A DNA stretch of 25,714 bases from Chara braunii (GCA_003427395.1 BFEA01000329.1:694267-719980), one strand, 5' to 3'. Positions 9,045 to 18,499 are shown, counted from the first letter of the stretch. The notes: generated by a model from the sequence alone, not told the origin. Numbers and translations are program-made.

Positions 9045-9045
9045 C
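9031..9045. repeat. Target-site duplication, left side of nested insertion
   Basis: AGATTTACCAACACC matches 12444-12458 exactly. On the minus strand both copies encode the same LINE residues (VLVNL), so they are duplicated coding target. Confidence 0.9.
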
Positions 9046-9070
9046 GTAGAGTGTTGTGTAGTTTGGGCGA

Positions 9071-9104
9071 GCGCAGCGCTACCGGGGGCGCAGCGCTACC
9101 GGGG
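9071..9104. repeat. 17-bp GC-rich tandem repeat
   Basis: GCGCAGCGCTACCGGGG is repeated at 9071-9087 and 9088-9104, followed by GCGCTGCGCCC, which can fold back on the repeat. Confidence 0.9.
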
Positions 9105-9859
9105 GCGCTGCGCCCGGCCCGACCAAACATGCCCCTTTCGAAGCGACGCGTCTGCATGGTGCCTGGCTACGGCAGTGGGAGAAGTGGCAGGGCTATGGTG
9201 GGTGGTGATGAAGATGAGACGCGGCGGGCGTTTTATGGGAGGGGTTGGAGTGCTCACGCTGTTTGTAGGGGTCATCTTCTCTTCTCCATGTGATCTTTGA
9301 AGTCGGTTGCTCAACTCAGTGTTTGCGAAAAAGCATTTCAAGGGCCCATGCGACGGATTGGGGTGGATCTGACCTCAGTGATTCCCTCAGATTGGGTTGA
9401 CGTACCTACGTGCTCCACGACAGGTGGCATAGTTTGCGCGTCCCTGATACTCTCGAGACTACCTGTGAGCGACTATTGGTGGGCTCAATAGTTTAGTCTC
9501 ACAACGCAGCATGACCAACTGGAGAAGGTGAGTTCTGCTGCAGTCCGAGGATTTTCGTCGTTCGACCTTTCATAGACATGGTGAAGTTTAGCCAGCATGT
9601 GGTCGTGTTGCGAGGATCCGAAGAAGGAGAGTCGATGAAGGGGGAGGTAAGGTTTTGAGGAGGAAGGGATGTGTCAGATGGGGTATCATATTGGTGTCGT
9701 TAGGGCACAGTGAGGGGTTGCCTGGTTGGAAGTCTTTCTAAGTCTGTCCTGAAATTTTGTAGGCGATCTTGTTCACTAGGCCTATGAACGGTGTATACTC
9801 TTGATTGATCCCGTATTGTTGTTGGGATCAAATTCGCCGCGATTGATATTCCAAATTTT
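9105..9859. other. Non-coding 5' part of the nested retroposon
   Basis: No domain-bearing frame is visible. Open frames at 9024-9293 and 9096-9341 lack recognisable motifs and one crosses the insertion boundary. Confidence 0.45.
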
Positions 9860-9868
9860 GTTTTCTTC

Positions 9869-10210
9869 TAGGTTACCTGATCGGACGTTCGGGACCCCGT
9901 TGACCGTCCGGGGTTGTCCGCTCGGACAACCAGTCGGACATCCTCCCTTGGCAGACTGTCCGAGCCCGAACGGCACACAAAAAAAAATAAAATAAAAAAT
10001 AAAAAAAAAAATGAACAACTTTTGCCTTGGGATCATATCGAAATTCGATGTCAATTTTAAAATAAAAAATAAAATTAAGGGCACCCCCAATTTTTTTAAT
10101 TTTTTTTCGTGCATTTAATTGCTAAAAATGGAGTTGTCCGGGCCCGGACGTCCGGGACCGCCCTGACTGTCCGGCCAGGACGTCCTGCCATCGGACAACT
10201 GGTAACATAG
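9869..10210. mobile_element. Fold-back (MITE-like) element with 9-bp flanking repeats
   Basis: GTTTTCTTC lies immediately on both sides (9860-9868 and 10211-10219). The ends are inverted: TAGGTTACC on the left and GGTAACATAG on the right. The inverted similarity continues inward imperfectly for roughly 100 bp or more as CGGAC/GTCCG-rich sequence, then as A-rich and T-rich arms with GCACACAAAA matched by TTTTCGTGC. The left arm holds a perfect palindrome, GTTGTCCGCTCGGACAAC without the central CT mismatch. Such a structure fits a non-autonomous DNA transposon; a 9-bp duplication suggests a Mutator-like source, and an 8-bp reading would suggest hAT. No transposase is encoded. Confidence 0.62.
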
Positions 10211-10219
10211 GTTTTCTTC

Positions 10220-10640
10220 GAATTTCTTGTTTGAACTTCTTCATACTGATTTTCATAATTTTGACCCTAATATCAAGGTCCTAATTCCTAATCGTGGTTC
10301 AAACTAGTTCCAAACTTCGTTCGTATGTCTCGTTAAAATTTCTTATACTTGACTTTGTCAAATTTGAAATCTCGCGATATGTTCTAAACTTAGTTCGCAT
10401 GTCTCATTAAAAATTCTTACAAATTCTTACACTGAAAACTGAAATTCTAATCTCCTATAATTCCCTATTCCGTATAACTTTTTTCTTGATTTTTGTGTTC
10501 AGAGTATTGAAATTCGAATCTCAAATTTCTAAAAAATTCTTCTACAATTCTTACTTCCGATTTTTACGTCATAATTTTGTCTCCTATTTTTGAATTCGAA
10601 ACAACGTGTATCTGAGTTTATGCTGGTTGTAGCGGGTTGT
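10220..10640. other. AT-rich non-coding stretch inside the nested retroposon
   Basis: Low-complexity AT-rich sequence with recurring TCGTATGTCTCGTTAAAA-like and AAATTCTTAC motifs (for example TCGTATGTCTCGTT at about 10320 and TCGCATGTCTCATT at about 10396). No coding potential was recognised. Confidence 0.5.
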
Positions 10641-10899
10641 TTTGGCAGTGACGGTTGGAGATAACATGCTCTGCGGCGAAAGGGCTAACCTGTAGGGCGG
10701 GAATAGGGTACAGCAGCGGTGGAGATGGTGGCTCAACCGCAGTAAGTCTTGCCGGAGTAGGGGTGAGAATGGATTTTGTTGGCCGATTGCAACCAGTGCT
10801 TGGAGGAGCTGGATGATGGCAACCACAACTATGGTGAGGCTTGGTGGCTTGTCTGTCATCTGCTGATGTCCGTTGGTCCCAGTGGTCTGCGAATGGACG

Positions 10900-11700
10900 A
10901 GGCCAGAACGACGCTGGTTGGTGTTGGGGTTTGGTAGCGTTGCCCTGTAATTCGAGTTGTACGAGGGCATGAAACCTGGTAGAGAGATCTGGGGAGTCGT
11001 CGAGGGTGGAAGGCGCTCTATTGTCTGTTGGTGGGCTGGTACTTGGTCAATGCTGGCCGGAGCCGGGGCGGATCGCTCTGTAGCCTAGCAGGTGGGGGGT
11101 TTCTGGGGTGGGTCGCACCACCCTGTAACCTAGCAGTTGGGGGTATGAGGCCTGGTAGAGATTGAGTATTGGGGTTTCACGCGAAGGCGGATAAGGTTGG
11201 GCTGCTGAAATGCACCGGGACAGGTGGTTTTGGGTATGAGGCCTGGTAGAGATTGAGTATTGGGGTTTCACGCGAAGGCGGATAAGGTTGGGCTGCTGAA
11301 ATGCACCGGGGCAGGTGGTTTTTGGTCTGAAAGCCTCGGATAATCTTAGTTGGTTTTTGTTTTCTTCACAAGTAAGTTGGCTGTTTGGTGGTCTTAAGAA
11401 CGTTTTAAGACTCTGGGGACTCCTAGCAACTCGTTTTAGGTGGCTTCGATGCTGTTATACTCAGTGATTTGCGATTGTTCAATGCCATAACGACACTGGC
11501 CGGTGCTGGGGTGTTGACCTGTAACCTGTTGATGCAGGAGCGTGAGGCCTGGTAGAGAGATCTGGGGATGCTTTGGGGTGGGCATTCCAGGGGACAACCA
11601 AGGGTTGCTGCTGGGATGACACTGGTCGGAGTTGGGGTGAGTTGTGTTGCCCTGTAACCGAGCAGGATGTGGGGGTGTGGGGCCTGGAAGAGCTCAGCAG
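10900..11700. repeat. Degenerate module array in nested retroposon
   Basis: A module of the type GACACTGG...GGAGTTGGGGTG...TTGCCCTGTAACC...GCAGG...GAGGCCTGGTAGAGAGATCTGGGGA recurs at about 10905-10995, 11050-11160, 11488-11568 and 11617-11695, diverged in each copy. Confidence 0.65.
11141..11321. repeat. 91-bp tandem duplication
   Basis: A unit beginning GGGTATGAGGCCTGGTAGAG occurs at 11141-11231 and 11232-11321 with near identity (GGGA versus GGGG near the end). Confidence 0.93.
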
Positions 11701-11860
11701 GGAGTAAGACAGTGTTGGAGAACTTTGGAAGGGTCCGTTAGGGATTTCGAGGGTTTTCGAGCATTTGTAGGACCTCTGCGGTCTACTCCCATGCCTCCTG
11801 AATTACCGCAAGTGTTCTCAGACGTTTTCAAAAAAGGGATCCAGATGAGTGGGAGAAAGA

Positions 11861-12245
11861 GATGGTGGGATATCACGCGTCCTACTAGTGAGGGGGCTAG
11901 CTGGTAGGATAGGAATAGGGTATAGCAGCAGCGGAGATGGTGACTCTGCTGCAGTAAGTCTTGCCGGAGTGGGGTACATGGGATTGATTGGCGGTGTTTG
12001 GGTCCTTTCCTGAATTGTGCATATCTTTTTGTTTCAAAAAAAGGGTGGGTGGGGTCTTCAAGAAAAGATGGTGGGATATCAAGCGTCATACTAGTGAGGG
12101 GGCTAGTTGGTAGGATGGAAATAGGGTACAGCAGCAGCGGAGATGGTGGCTCTGTTGCAGTAAGTCTTGCCGGAGTGAGGTAAAGAGGATTGAGGGGGGG
12201 GTTCTGAGTCGTTTTCTGAATTTTTGCCTATTTCTGAGGTTTGTC
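11861..12245. repeat. 206-bp-period tandem repeat, with a third partial copy at about 10650-10770
   Basis: Two units start GATGGTGGGATATCA at 11861 and 12067. Each contains CTACTAGTGAGGGGGCTAG or its near match, GCAGCAGCGGAGATGGTG, and GCAGTAAGTCTTGCCGGAGT. The same core (GGAGATGGTGGCTC, GCAGTAAGTCTTGCCGGAGT) appears at about 10711-10761. Minus-strand frames across the units are repeats of one another and not a gene. Confidence 0.88.
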
Positions 12246-12337
12246 GTAGTAATTTCCTAAGGAGCCCCAATTTTTTCTTAGCCAAAGCCAGGTAATGGCC
12301 CTGGTATCTCAACTTTCAAAATTCCATGTAAATTTCC

Positions 12338-12394
12338 ATATGGAACGCTGGGCCCGGTTCCCAGCATGTGCTGCTCCCCACGAATAGATTGGAG
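12338..12394 (+). promoter_or_regulatory. Conserved 3'-end hairpin block of the nested retroposon
   Basis: ATATGGAACGCTGGGCCC followed by GGTTCCCAGCATGTGCTG can form GGAAC/GTTCC and CAGCA/TGCTG stems. The block is shared with the LINE 3' UTR (7583-7638, minus strand) and lies 12 bp before the poly(A) tail. Confidence 0.6.
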
Positions 12395-12403
12395 TCTTGT
12401 TCC

Positions 12404-12443
<40 letters not shown>

Positions 12444-12446
<3 letters not shown>

Positions 12447-12458
12447 TTTACCAACACC
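12444..12458. repeat. Target-site duplication, right side of nested insertion
   Basis: AGATTTACCAACACC directly follows the poly(A) run and matches 9031-9045. The first A could also belong to the tail. Confidence 0.9.
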
Positions 12459-13685
12459 TCGTCATTCGGGCGGCTAGACACCACCACATTTCCCACCCGG
12501 TCTACACACCCTCTGATTCCTACCCAGTCACTTTTAATCAGCCTTCGTCCTTTCCTCAGGATCCTTACCCAGTCCAGTGTTATCGAAAAAATAATTCTCT
12601 CAAGAGCTTCTCCAATATTACGGCAATATCGCAGTCGCTCTCTCAACTGGGTTTCAGTGATCCAATCCCTGATGTCCAAATCCCAGATGTCACCCACTCT
12701 AAGGATGCCCCGACTCGCCCATCCCCTCCTGGCGTTTTTTGTGCAAAGAAGGACTGTGCCCTGGGGGTCAGTAATCCCCCTGTTCCCGAATAACCATTGT
12801 CTAAACACCTCGTCCCACCGTTGCGGGGCCACCTTGTCTGGGAGCGGTAGAGGGGTCATTTTTTATGTCCCTCCTTACCGCTTGTCTATCAGATTCCTGT
12901 TCTTCATCCGACCCCGTCGTCCTTCTTGGTATACTCCAATACCTATCGTCTAGCCACCCGATCGGGTCTATACTCTCAGGGGTGGGAGGGGGCAGCCTTC
13001 TAATCTGTTGTAAGGCTAGCTGACGCCAGGGGATGTCTGTATCAAAAAGAAGGTTCTTAACCCATTTCAGGGTCAAGGCCATAATTTGTGTGTCGAGATC
13101 CAGGATCCCCAAGCCCCCTTTGGATTTCAGCTGAATAATTGCGCGCCAAGCAACTTTCCTAATTACGCTATTACATTTGTGGTCCCCTCTCCAGATAAAG
13201 GCCGCTACGTGCCTCAGGAGGGGTTGCAATATTGACTTCTTGAGTGACCATATGGCTGTCCTATACCATAGAGATGCCAACACCACATTGTTGATGATAA
13301 GGGCCCTTCCCATTAATGATGTGCAATGATCCTTCCATCGTGACAATCTTTCCAGGACTTGTTGTGTCAACCACTCATCATTGGTCGTTGGACGGCCCTT
13401 ACCAGACATCTGTATCCCCAAGATTCTGATAGGTGAATTGGTTGGAATCCATTTTACCCGTGGAGACTCCGGTGGCCTACACCCTTGGTAGCGAATCCAC
13501 CACCCTTCAGTTTTGCTCCCCAAGTTCACTCTCATATCAGACAGAAGCAAAAGCGGTCCATCAACACCTTGATTTCTCGCATATTTTCAGGCGAGGCGTC
13601 TGCGATAATGGTGAGGTCATCTGCAAACAGGGAGCAAATTGGGATTGCCTCTTCCGGGATAGAGGTTACCAGCCTGTAAACTATA
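12444..13685 (-). pseudogene. LINE reverse transcriptase region, 5'-truncated and frameshifted
   Basis: Read on the minus strand from about 13680, the frame shows SLFADDLTIIAD, with the RT catalytic F-A-D-D at 13627-13616. After a frameshift near 13555 a second frame (13550 down to about 12900) carries the post-RT block of plant L1-type ORF2: ILGIQMSGKGRP, LSRWKDHCTSLMGRALIINN, and FIWRGDHKCNSVIRKVAW followed by KGGLGILDL. A second frameshift near 12860-12950 returns to the first frame, which runs MTPLPLPDKVAPQRWDEVF to DEVLVNL, where the insertion interrupts it. Coding resumes at 9045. ORF1, the endonuclease and the N-terminal half of the RT are missing, so the copy is 5'-truncated. LINE RT copies element RNA at nicked chromosomal sites. 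Confidence 0.87.
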
Positions 13686-14023
13686 GTTTTATTTATTTAT
13701 TTCTCTGCAAAACCGAACGACGTCCCTCCGCAGTTCATTTTTTTTCTGCGTGAACTCAAGTTTTTGCTAATCGTGTGGACGTGTGTGGGCATATAGATCT
13801 GATCTGAAAATTTCTTTCCTTGGTTTGGGTGTGCGGTAAAAGTGAACAATTGATTGTTTTGCTGTTGATCACTACCTGAATCCTCCCTGAATGCCTACAG
13901 ACACATTGTGCTGATCTGCCACCTGTCTTAACCCTTTTGTGATGACCCGACCAAACACGGACTGGGACACAGTTGATTTTCGAGTTTTGCTCACGGACTG
14001 AATGCCTTGCTGAGTTTCCCGGT
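13686..14023. other. Unassigned sequence between LINE and gypsy element
   Basis: Begins with (TTTA)n-like sequence near 13688-13703. GTGATGACCCGACC at about 13939 resembles the start of some plant LTRs, but it has no counterpart next to the 3' LTR. Confidence 0.4.
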
Positions 14024-15183
14024 TGCCACTAAGTTCGGCATGTCTGTGTGTGCGTGCACGCTTGCTGGTCTGCATGTCTGTCTGAGTGCTGGTGGCTTGA
14101 GTGTGTGTGTGACCCGCAAGGGTACTTGTCCGTTCGTTGGGCCCTCAGGGCCGGCCTTGAAATTGAGGGATTGCAGCGGGGTGAAAACACTCAAGTAGCA
14201 GGTAGGCCGGTACCGCACCCTGAAGAGGTAGATGTGCAGGTACTGGAGGCCAAGCAGAAGAAGACAAAAGTGGCATTTTGAGAGGCCTAGTAGTTGTAGG
14301 CCAGGTCTAGGCGGGTACCAGTCCAACCAGTCGGAGTCTAGGGCCTGTACAGGCAATATCAGAGTCTGCAATGATGTTTCCCTCCGAAAGGGAGGAGGTA
14401 CCGGTTGCTTGGGAAGGCCTAGCGGCCTGGAAGTCACCGCCCAAGAGGCAAGCAGGCCGCTATATCTTGAGGCCGGGCGAAGAGCCCAGCCTCATTGTCG
14501 GTGTGCAAGTTTGGCGACACACTGGTTGGAGCGCTGGCTGGAGCAGCGCTGCTGGGGAAGGAGCAAGGACACGGAGGAGGAAGAAGACTAGGAGGAAGGG
14601 GGGCAGCGCCAAAGGTACTTAACTAACTATGGTGGCAGCCATCTTCATCACCTTCGTGGGCGTTGCAGCAGGGAGACCCCAGCTGGGGAGAGCTACACCA
14701 AGAAGCTTCGAGGCAGAGTCAGGCATGGCGGCATGAGCTAGAGCAACCATAGTTGCTTTGGGTTGTCCTTTGGGCATCAGGGCAAGGCCCGGTAGTCCGC
14801 CATAGCCTCGGCCTATGAGAGTGAAGAGTGAGGGAGGCGGCCATGACTATGGTGGACCACGAGTGATACCCGCAGTAGAAGAGGAACTCAGGCGTCGATT
14901 CTGGATCAGCCATTCAACATTGTACTATTATTTCTTGTATGAAAAAGAGAGGAGGAGTGAAGGAGGAGGAGAGTGTTTGGCGAAGAAGAAGAGCTTTGTC
15001 ATTTGTCTATGCTGGTGTACATCATCTTCTTCTTCTTTCTTTCTTCTTCTTCTTCTTCTTTCTTTCTTCTTCTTCTTCTTCTTACCTTCTCTCTCCTCTC
15101 AAGTTCATTCATTTCTTTCTGCAATTGGACGGAATTGTCCTATCTGATGAAAGTGCACTTTGAAATTGGCCAGGATCATAACA
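14024..15183 (+). repeat. 5' LTR of gypsy element
   Basis: Matches 21327-22464 along its length, from TGCCACTAAGTTCGGC to GGCCAGGATCATAACA, with substitutions and indels: an extra TGAAAACACTCAAG-type segment at about 14177-14194, and different CTT-tract lengths. The (CTT)n/CT-rich tract at about 15029-15082 precedes the end. The TATA-poor AT stretch near 14915-14940 may be the promoter region. The start is set by loss of similarity, so it could be off by several bases. Confidence 0.88.
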
Positions 15184-15184
15184 T

Positions 15185-15196
15185 TGGTATCAGAGC
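15185..15196 (+). other. Primer-binding site, initiator tRNA-Met type
   Basis: TGGTATCAGAGC lies one base after the LTR end (ACA|T). It is complementary to the 3' end of plant initiator tRNA-Met and would prime minus-strand synthesis. Confidence 0.9.
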
Positions 15197-15230
15197 GGAT
15201 TCTACTTGCTGGTGAGAGTTGACTTATCCA

Positions 15231-15277
15231 CCCTAACCCTAACCTAAGTGGTAAGGGTTAACCATTTAGGGTTAGGG
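15231..15277. repeat. Telomere-like inverted repeat in the leader
   Basis: CCCTAACCCTAA (15231-15242) is the exact reverse complement of TTAGGGTTAGGG (15266-15277). The 23-bp spacer contains the palindrome GGTTAACC. The hairpin starts 34 bp after the PBS. Confidence 0.9.
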
Positions 15278-16490
15278 TTGGTCCGAAGTGGGAAGTGGGG
15301 CAGCGTGACTTAGGGAAGCTGCCCCCACCTGGTTAGGTCATGCTGGGTCGGCATTGAAACGGACCAGGTTGTTTGAGAGTAAGTATGTGGTGGCGAGACA
15401 CATCAAGAGGACTTCATGCGACAAGTTGAGAGAGGCGACAGTGAGAGGCACTCGCACCTGGAATCTGACCTAAGGGAGGGCTTCCCTCAAGTCGGCAATC
15501 TTGAGGGAAGTAGCCATTCTGCATCTACGGACTGCAAGTTACTACTTTGTTCTTCAACATTGGCGGGGGATCCGGCATTGCACATTGGTATTGGAAGTGA
15601 GACCCTCCTACATGATAGGACACTAGTGTAGAGGTAGCGATAGGGTTAGGAAGACCACATGAGGAAGGGGGGTGAGTTATACTTCATCTCAGAGTCCGGG
15701 CCACTCACGTAAGTGTCGTGCACCTAAGGGTTGTCCATGTATGTGTACGTGGTATTGTTTGTCCTGCTGGGGTACTTCTGGGTCTCTTTCTTACTCCTCT
15801 GGAGTCTTGGTTGTGTGCATTGGTGTGCAAACTACTTACTAACCGGATGGATGTGGAAATGAAGTATCTTGCTTTGGAAGCCACATCTTTCTACAATGCT
15901 TTATCTTTCCATCTGTGATTGGATGTAGTCTGTAGGTTCTCTCTTGAAGTTGAAATTCATTTTTCAGTACGGTAGAGGCAGAAATGAGGACCTTTAGATA
16001 CTCTCCTTGGTTGGGACTTGGTCGCGACCTACTTGGGACCCATTGGGACCGGGCCCAAACAAGAAGGGCCCCTGGGACCCAAATCTGTTGACGCAGTGCC
16101 CCTCTCTGTTTTGTTTGGGATACAGTAATCTTCTTTTTGATTAGATCCCTCGCTGCCGAGGGGATCTCGGTTGAGATGCTTTGTCAGACTGACGACACAC
16201 AATCCAATGCTTGACCTGCACCTTATACACCACTCAATTCTCCATTGCTGTACGATGTTACTTGTTGTCTGGTTTGTTGTACTTTGACGGTGCCAGTTGG
16301 ATTAGGCTCAAGAGGATCTTGTACTTGGTATGACCAGACTTGGACGCGAAATGAGAACTCTCTTCTGAATGTATTGTAGTCTTTGATTTGTTCTTTTGGT
16401 TGCTCTCTAGTCCAAATATTTATCGCTCCGGCTAGGAGTTCTATCTTCTTCTCTGTATTTTCAGTTTTTTCTTTTGTTGAAATCCACTAC
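15278..16490 (+). other. Gypsy leader (5' untranslated internal region)
   Basis: About 1.2 kb between the PBS hairpin and the gag start. Short open frames (15416-15631, 15718-15918) have no recognisable domain. Confidence 0.55.
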
Positions 16491-17744
16491 ATGCCCGTTG
16501 AGACGAGCGGACAAGAGAAAACGGCAAGAGAAGACATGGCAACTGAAAGAGCTAATGGTTCCAACATGGCACCAGCCATACTTTCGGATATGTTAAAGGC
16601 CCGCATGGATGCAGCGAATGAGGCTGATAAGCCGCTGTATGAGGCTCTCTATCAGAAAGAGTTGGTTGAGGAGGAGAAGGTGGAAGAGGCAAAGCGGAAA
16701 ACAGCCGTTGATGAACTTGAGGCCATTTTTCAAACAATTCTGACTGTATCTGATGCAGACCTTAAGAAAGATCTGGTTGTGTACGTACGTGCCCTTGTTG
16801 ATTACCATTTGCTCAGCGAACTTCCGAGTGTGAAGCCCCAATTACTTGAGGAAATGAGTAAGATGCGTACTCAAATGGCAGACATGGCCAAAGAGCACCG
16901 CGATCAGATCCAGCAAATGGCAGCCATGCATCAGACCCCACTCTCGAGTTATCTTCCTCGTTCTACCTTTGCACCCCTCCATTCCTCTCCTTTTTCTCAG
17001 TCTTCTTCGTTGAGTTTGGTGATTAAGTCAGGACCTGCGACAGGTGCAGTTCCCACTGTCGTTACAAGCGGCAATGCAGGAAGTTTTGTAACTGCCACAA
17101 CGTTGGGATCAGATCCAACAGCAATAGCTGGACCCAGCTATGGCAGTCCATACATGGACAGGAAGGCGGTAATGATACCGTTTGACGGCAAGGAGGACGT
17201 TGAAACCTGGATCAGCTCCATGACAACGTACTTTGAAGTACAGGGCACTCAAAGAGTGAACCAGTCCTTGACCCTGGGGACAAACGTCGAGCCTGTCGTA
17301 AGGGGCTTCCTTGAAGTCCAAGCCATGCAAGCTGGGTATGCAAAGATCAACCTATCCGAGTAGCTTGAAGTCACGCCATTCACCACTCTTGAGGACATAC
17401 TCGTAGCACAATATAAGGACCCGCACGCTGGTGCAAGAGTAAGGATACAACTTGATAAACTCAAGTGCAACAAGTGGCAGGGCACCATGCATAAAGTGCA
17501 ATTGCATGTCAGCAAGCTCTTTGCAACGCCAGGATTGGAGCTGACTGCGCAATCATGCTTGGATGTAGTCAAAGGTATGGTTCCCACTCACTTGATTAAT
17601 CGCCTAGGCAGGGATTTCTTCGGTTATACTGACTGGTTCTCTTTAATGAAGGATGTAGTCAGTCTGAAGGCAAGAAACCTCCTTACCGCGGCAAGCACCA
17701 AAAAGACCTTGTTCGCGGGCGATTTCGAGGCAGTAATCGCTTAG
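16491..17744 (+). pseudogene. gag: Gypsy gag (capsid region), interrupted by TAG codons
   Basis: The ATG at 16491 (MPVETSGQEKTAREDM) is chosen because upstream residues in the open frame are hydrophobic leader translation. The N-terminal part is charged and helical (KELVEEEKVEEAKRKT). A second coiled-coil-like stretch (EEMSKMRTQMADMAKEH) follows, then a Ser/Thr/Pro-rich linker. The capsid-type retrotransposon gag domain begins at MIPFDGKEDVETWISSM. A TAG at 17361-17363 interrupts the capsid; the same frame resumes (LEVTPFTTLEDIL) and continues to TAG codons at 17742 and 17751. Gag forms the cytoplasmic virus-like particle that packages element RNA. Confidence 0.8.
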
Positions 17745-17753
17745 CTTCGCTAG

Positions 17754-18118
17754 ACTTGCTGGAAGGGGAGGCCGAAGCAGACGACCCCACTCTTGGCGAC
17801 GACCAAGAGCAGGACGCTGATACAGCCTGCTCTTCAACTCAAGAAATTGACATGAATGATGAAGATGATAAATTTTGTGTCTTTAAAAAGACTGCCCATA
17901 GGAAGGGAAACCAAAACAGAAATTCGGTAAGGAGCTTCGTCACACTTCCAAAGGGAGCCAAAATCCCAGCCAAACTCGAGGATGCAACTACTAAACCTTG
18001 GGTAGACCTCCGGATCAACGAGGCTGAATGGAAGGCTAGAATGAAGAAGGGAGGTTGCATGCATTGCTTGAAAACGAACCATAAGGTACAAGATTGCTAC
18101 AGGCTGCAAGGAAACTAG
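17754..18118 (+). pseudogene. Gypsy gag nucleocapsid region with CCHC zinc knuckle
   Basis: After a frame change from the capsid region, this stretch is acidic (EGEAEADDPTLGDDQEQD), then basic, and ends with CMHCLKTNHKVQDC, a perfect CX2CX4HX4C zinc knuckle that binds RNA during packaging. A TAG (18116-18118) follows LQGN. Another frame shift leads to a Ser/Thr-rich spacer (18120-18318). Confidence 0.85.
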
Positions 18119-18318
18119 AATCGGGTGTAGAGTTGGCATCAACACCCTCTACGGCAAGGGAGACTGAATCTGATACAGTTCAACATTCCTCTCTTGAAGC
18201 CCCGTCATCTCCTGATTCCAATGCTAAAGTTTGTCATGCTTTGTATGCTGAGCCTTGGGAGGAGTCTGAGACGATTGACTTCCACTATCACTTGGAGCAC
18301 TGGGCTGAGATGAAACAT

Positions 18319-18450
18319 TAGCGTGCTTAAGGGACAATGAAGTTAATCTTCTTCAAGCTTCTCATAAACCACCGCTATCTCTGCATCTTGATTGATTGTG
18401 GTGCGACAACTAACTTTTATGTCACCACACGGGATAAGCAAAGTGGGCTT
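18319..18450 (+). pseudogene. Gypsy aspartic protease remnant
   Basis: The frame contains two stops (TAG 18319, TAA 18328) and then LIDCGATTNFYV. This matches the active-site block of retrotransposon proteases (usually D-S-G or D-T-G then A), with cysteine in place of serine or threonine. Very little sequence separates it from the RT start, so most of the protease and the linker to RT are deleted. Confidence 0.65.
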
Positions 18451-18499
18451 GGGGATGAAGCAAGTGGCTGATCCTTCGCCCCCACCGGTCCCAACAAGC

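Larger units (their letters stand above)
7459..9045 (-). mobile_element. LINE, 3' half (zf-RVT region, 3' UTR and tail)
   Basis: This is the downstream half of a minus-strand LINE cut by the 9046-12443 insertion. It opens with the target-duplicated bases coding VLVNL, then coding sequence to 7896, then a 3' UTR that ends in an A-rich tail on the minus strand (T-rich on plus, 7460-7486). The 3' UTR carries a hairpin-forming block (7583-7638) also found at the end of the nested insertion. Two imperfect 50-bp direct repeats (from 7689 and 7812) and a duplicated GCCCCCCTCA flank add structure. The LINE appears dead: it is 5'-truncated, has an in-frame stop at 8822-8820, and is interrupted. Confidence 0.82.
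9046..12443 (+). mobile_element. 3.4-kb poly(A)-tailed non-coding retroposon nested in the LINE
   Basis: The element is bounded by a 15-bp target-site duplication and ends in about 37 A residues (12407-12443), so it inserted by target-primed reverse transcription in the plus orientation. No RT, endonuclease or gag frame is visible. It contains a GC-rich 17-bp tandem (9071-9104), a 342-bp fold-back element (9869-10210), an AT-rich stretch (10.2-10.6 kb) and several repeated modules (10.6-12.25 kb). Its last 57 bp before the tail match the 3' end of the host LINE. It therefore looks like a non-autonomous partner, a heavily rearranged LINE relative, or a retrocopy of a repeat-bearing RNA that gained the LINE 3' end. 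Confidence 0.8.

Noticed and set aside
10584-12312. Minus-strand open frames of 60-131 codons in the nested retroposon
   Set aside because: They repeat one another because they cross the tandem modules, and no known domain appears.
7459-13685. Target-site duplication for the LINE itself
   Set aside because: Only a short AGCC/CAGCC similarity was seen at the two ends, too little to call.
14007-15215. Short open frames in the LTR regions, including a duplicated set at 21659-22475
   Set aside because: They occur in both LTRs because the LTRs are repeats, and the CTT tract creates hydrophobic runs. No coding evidence.
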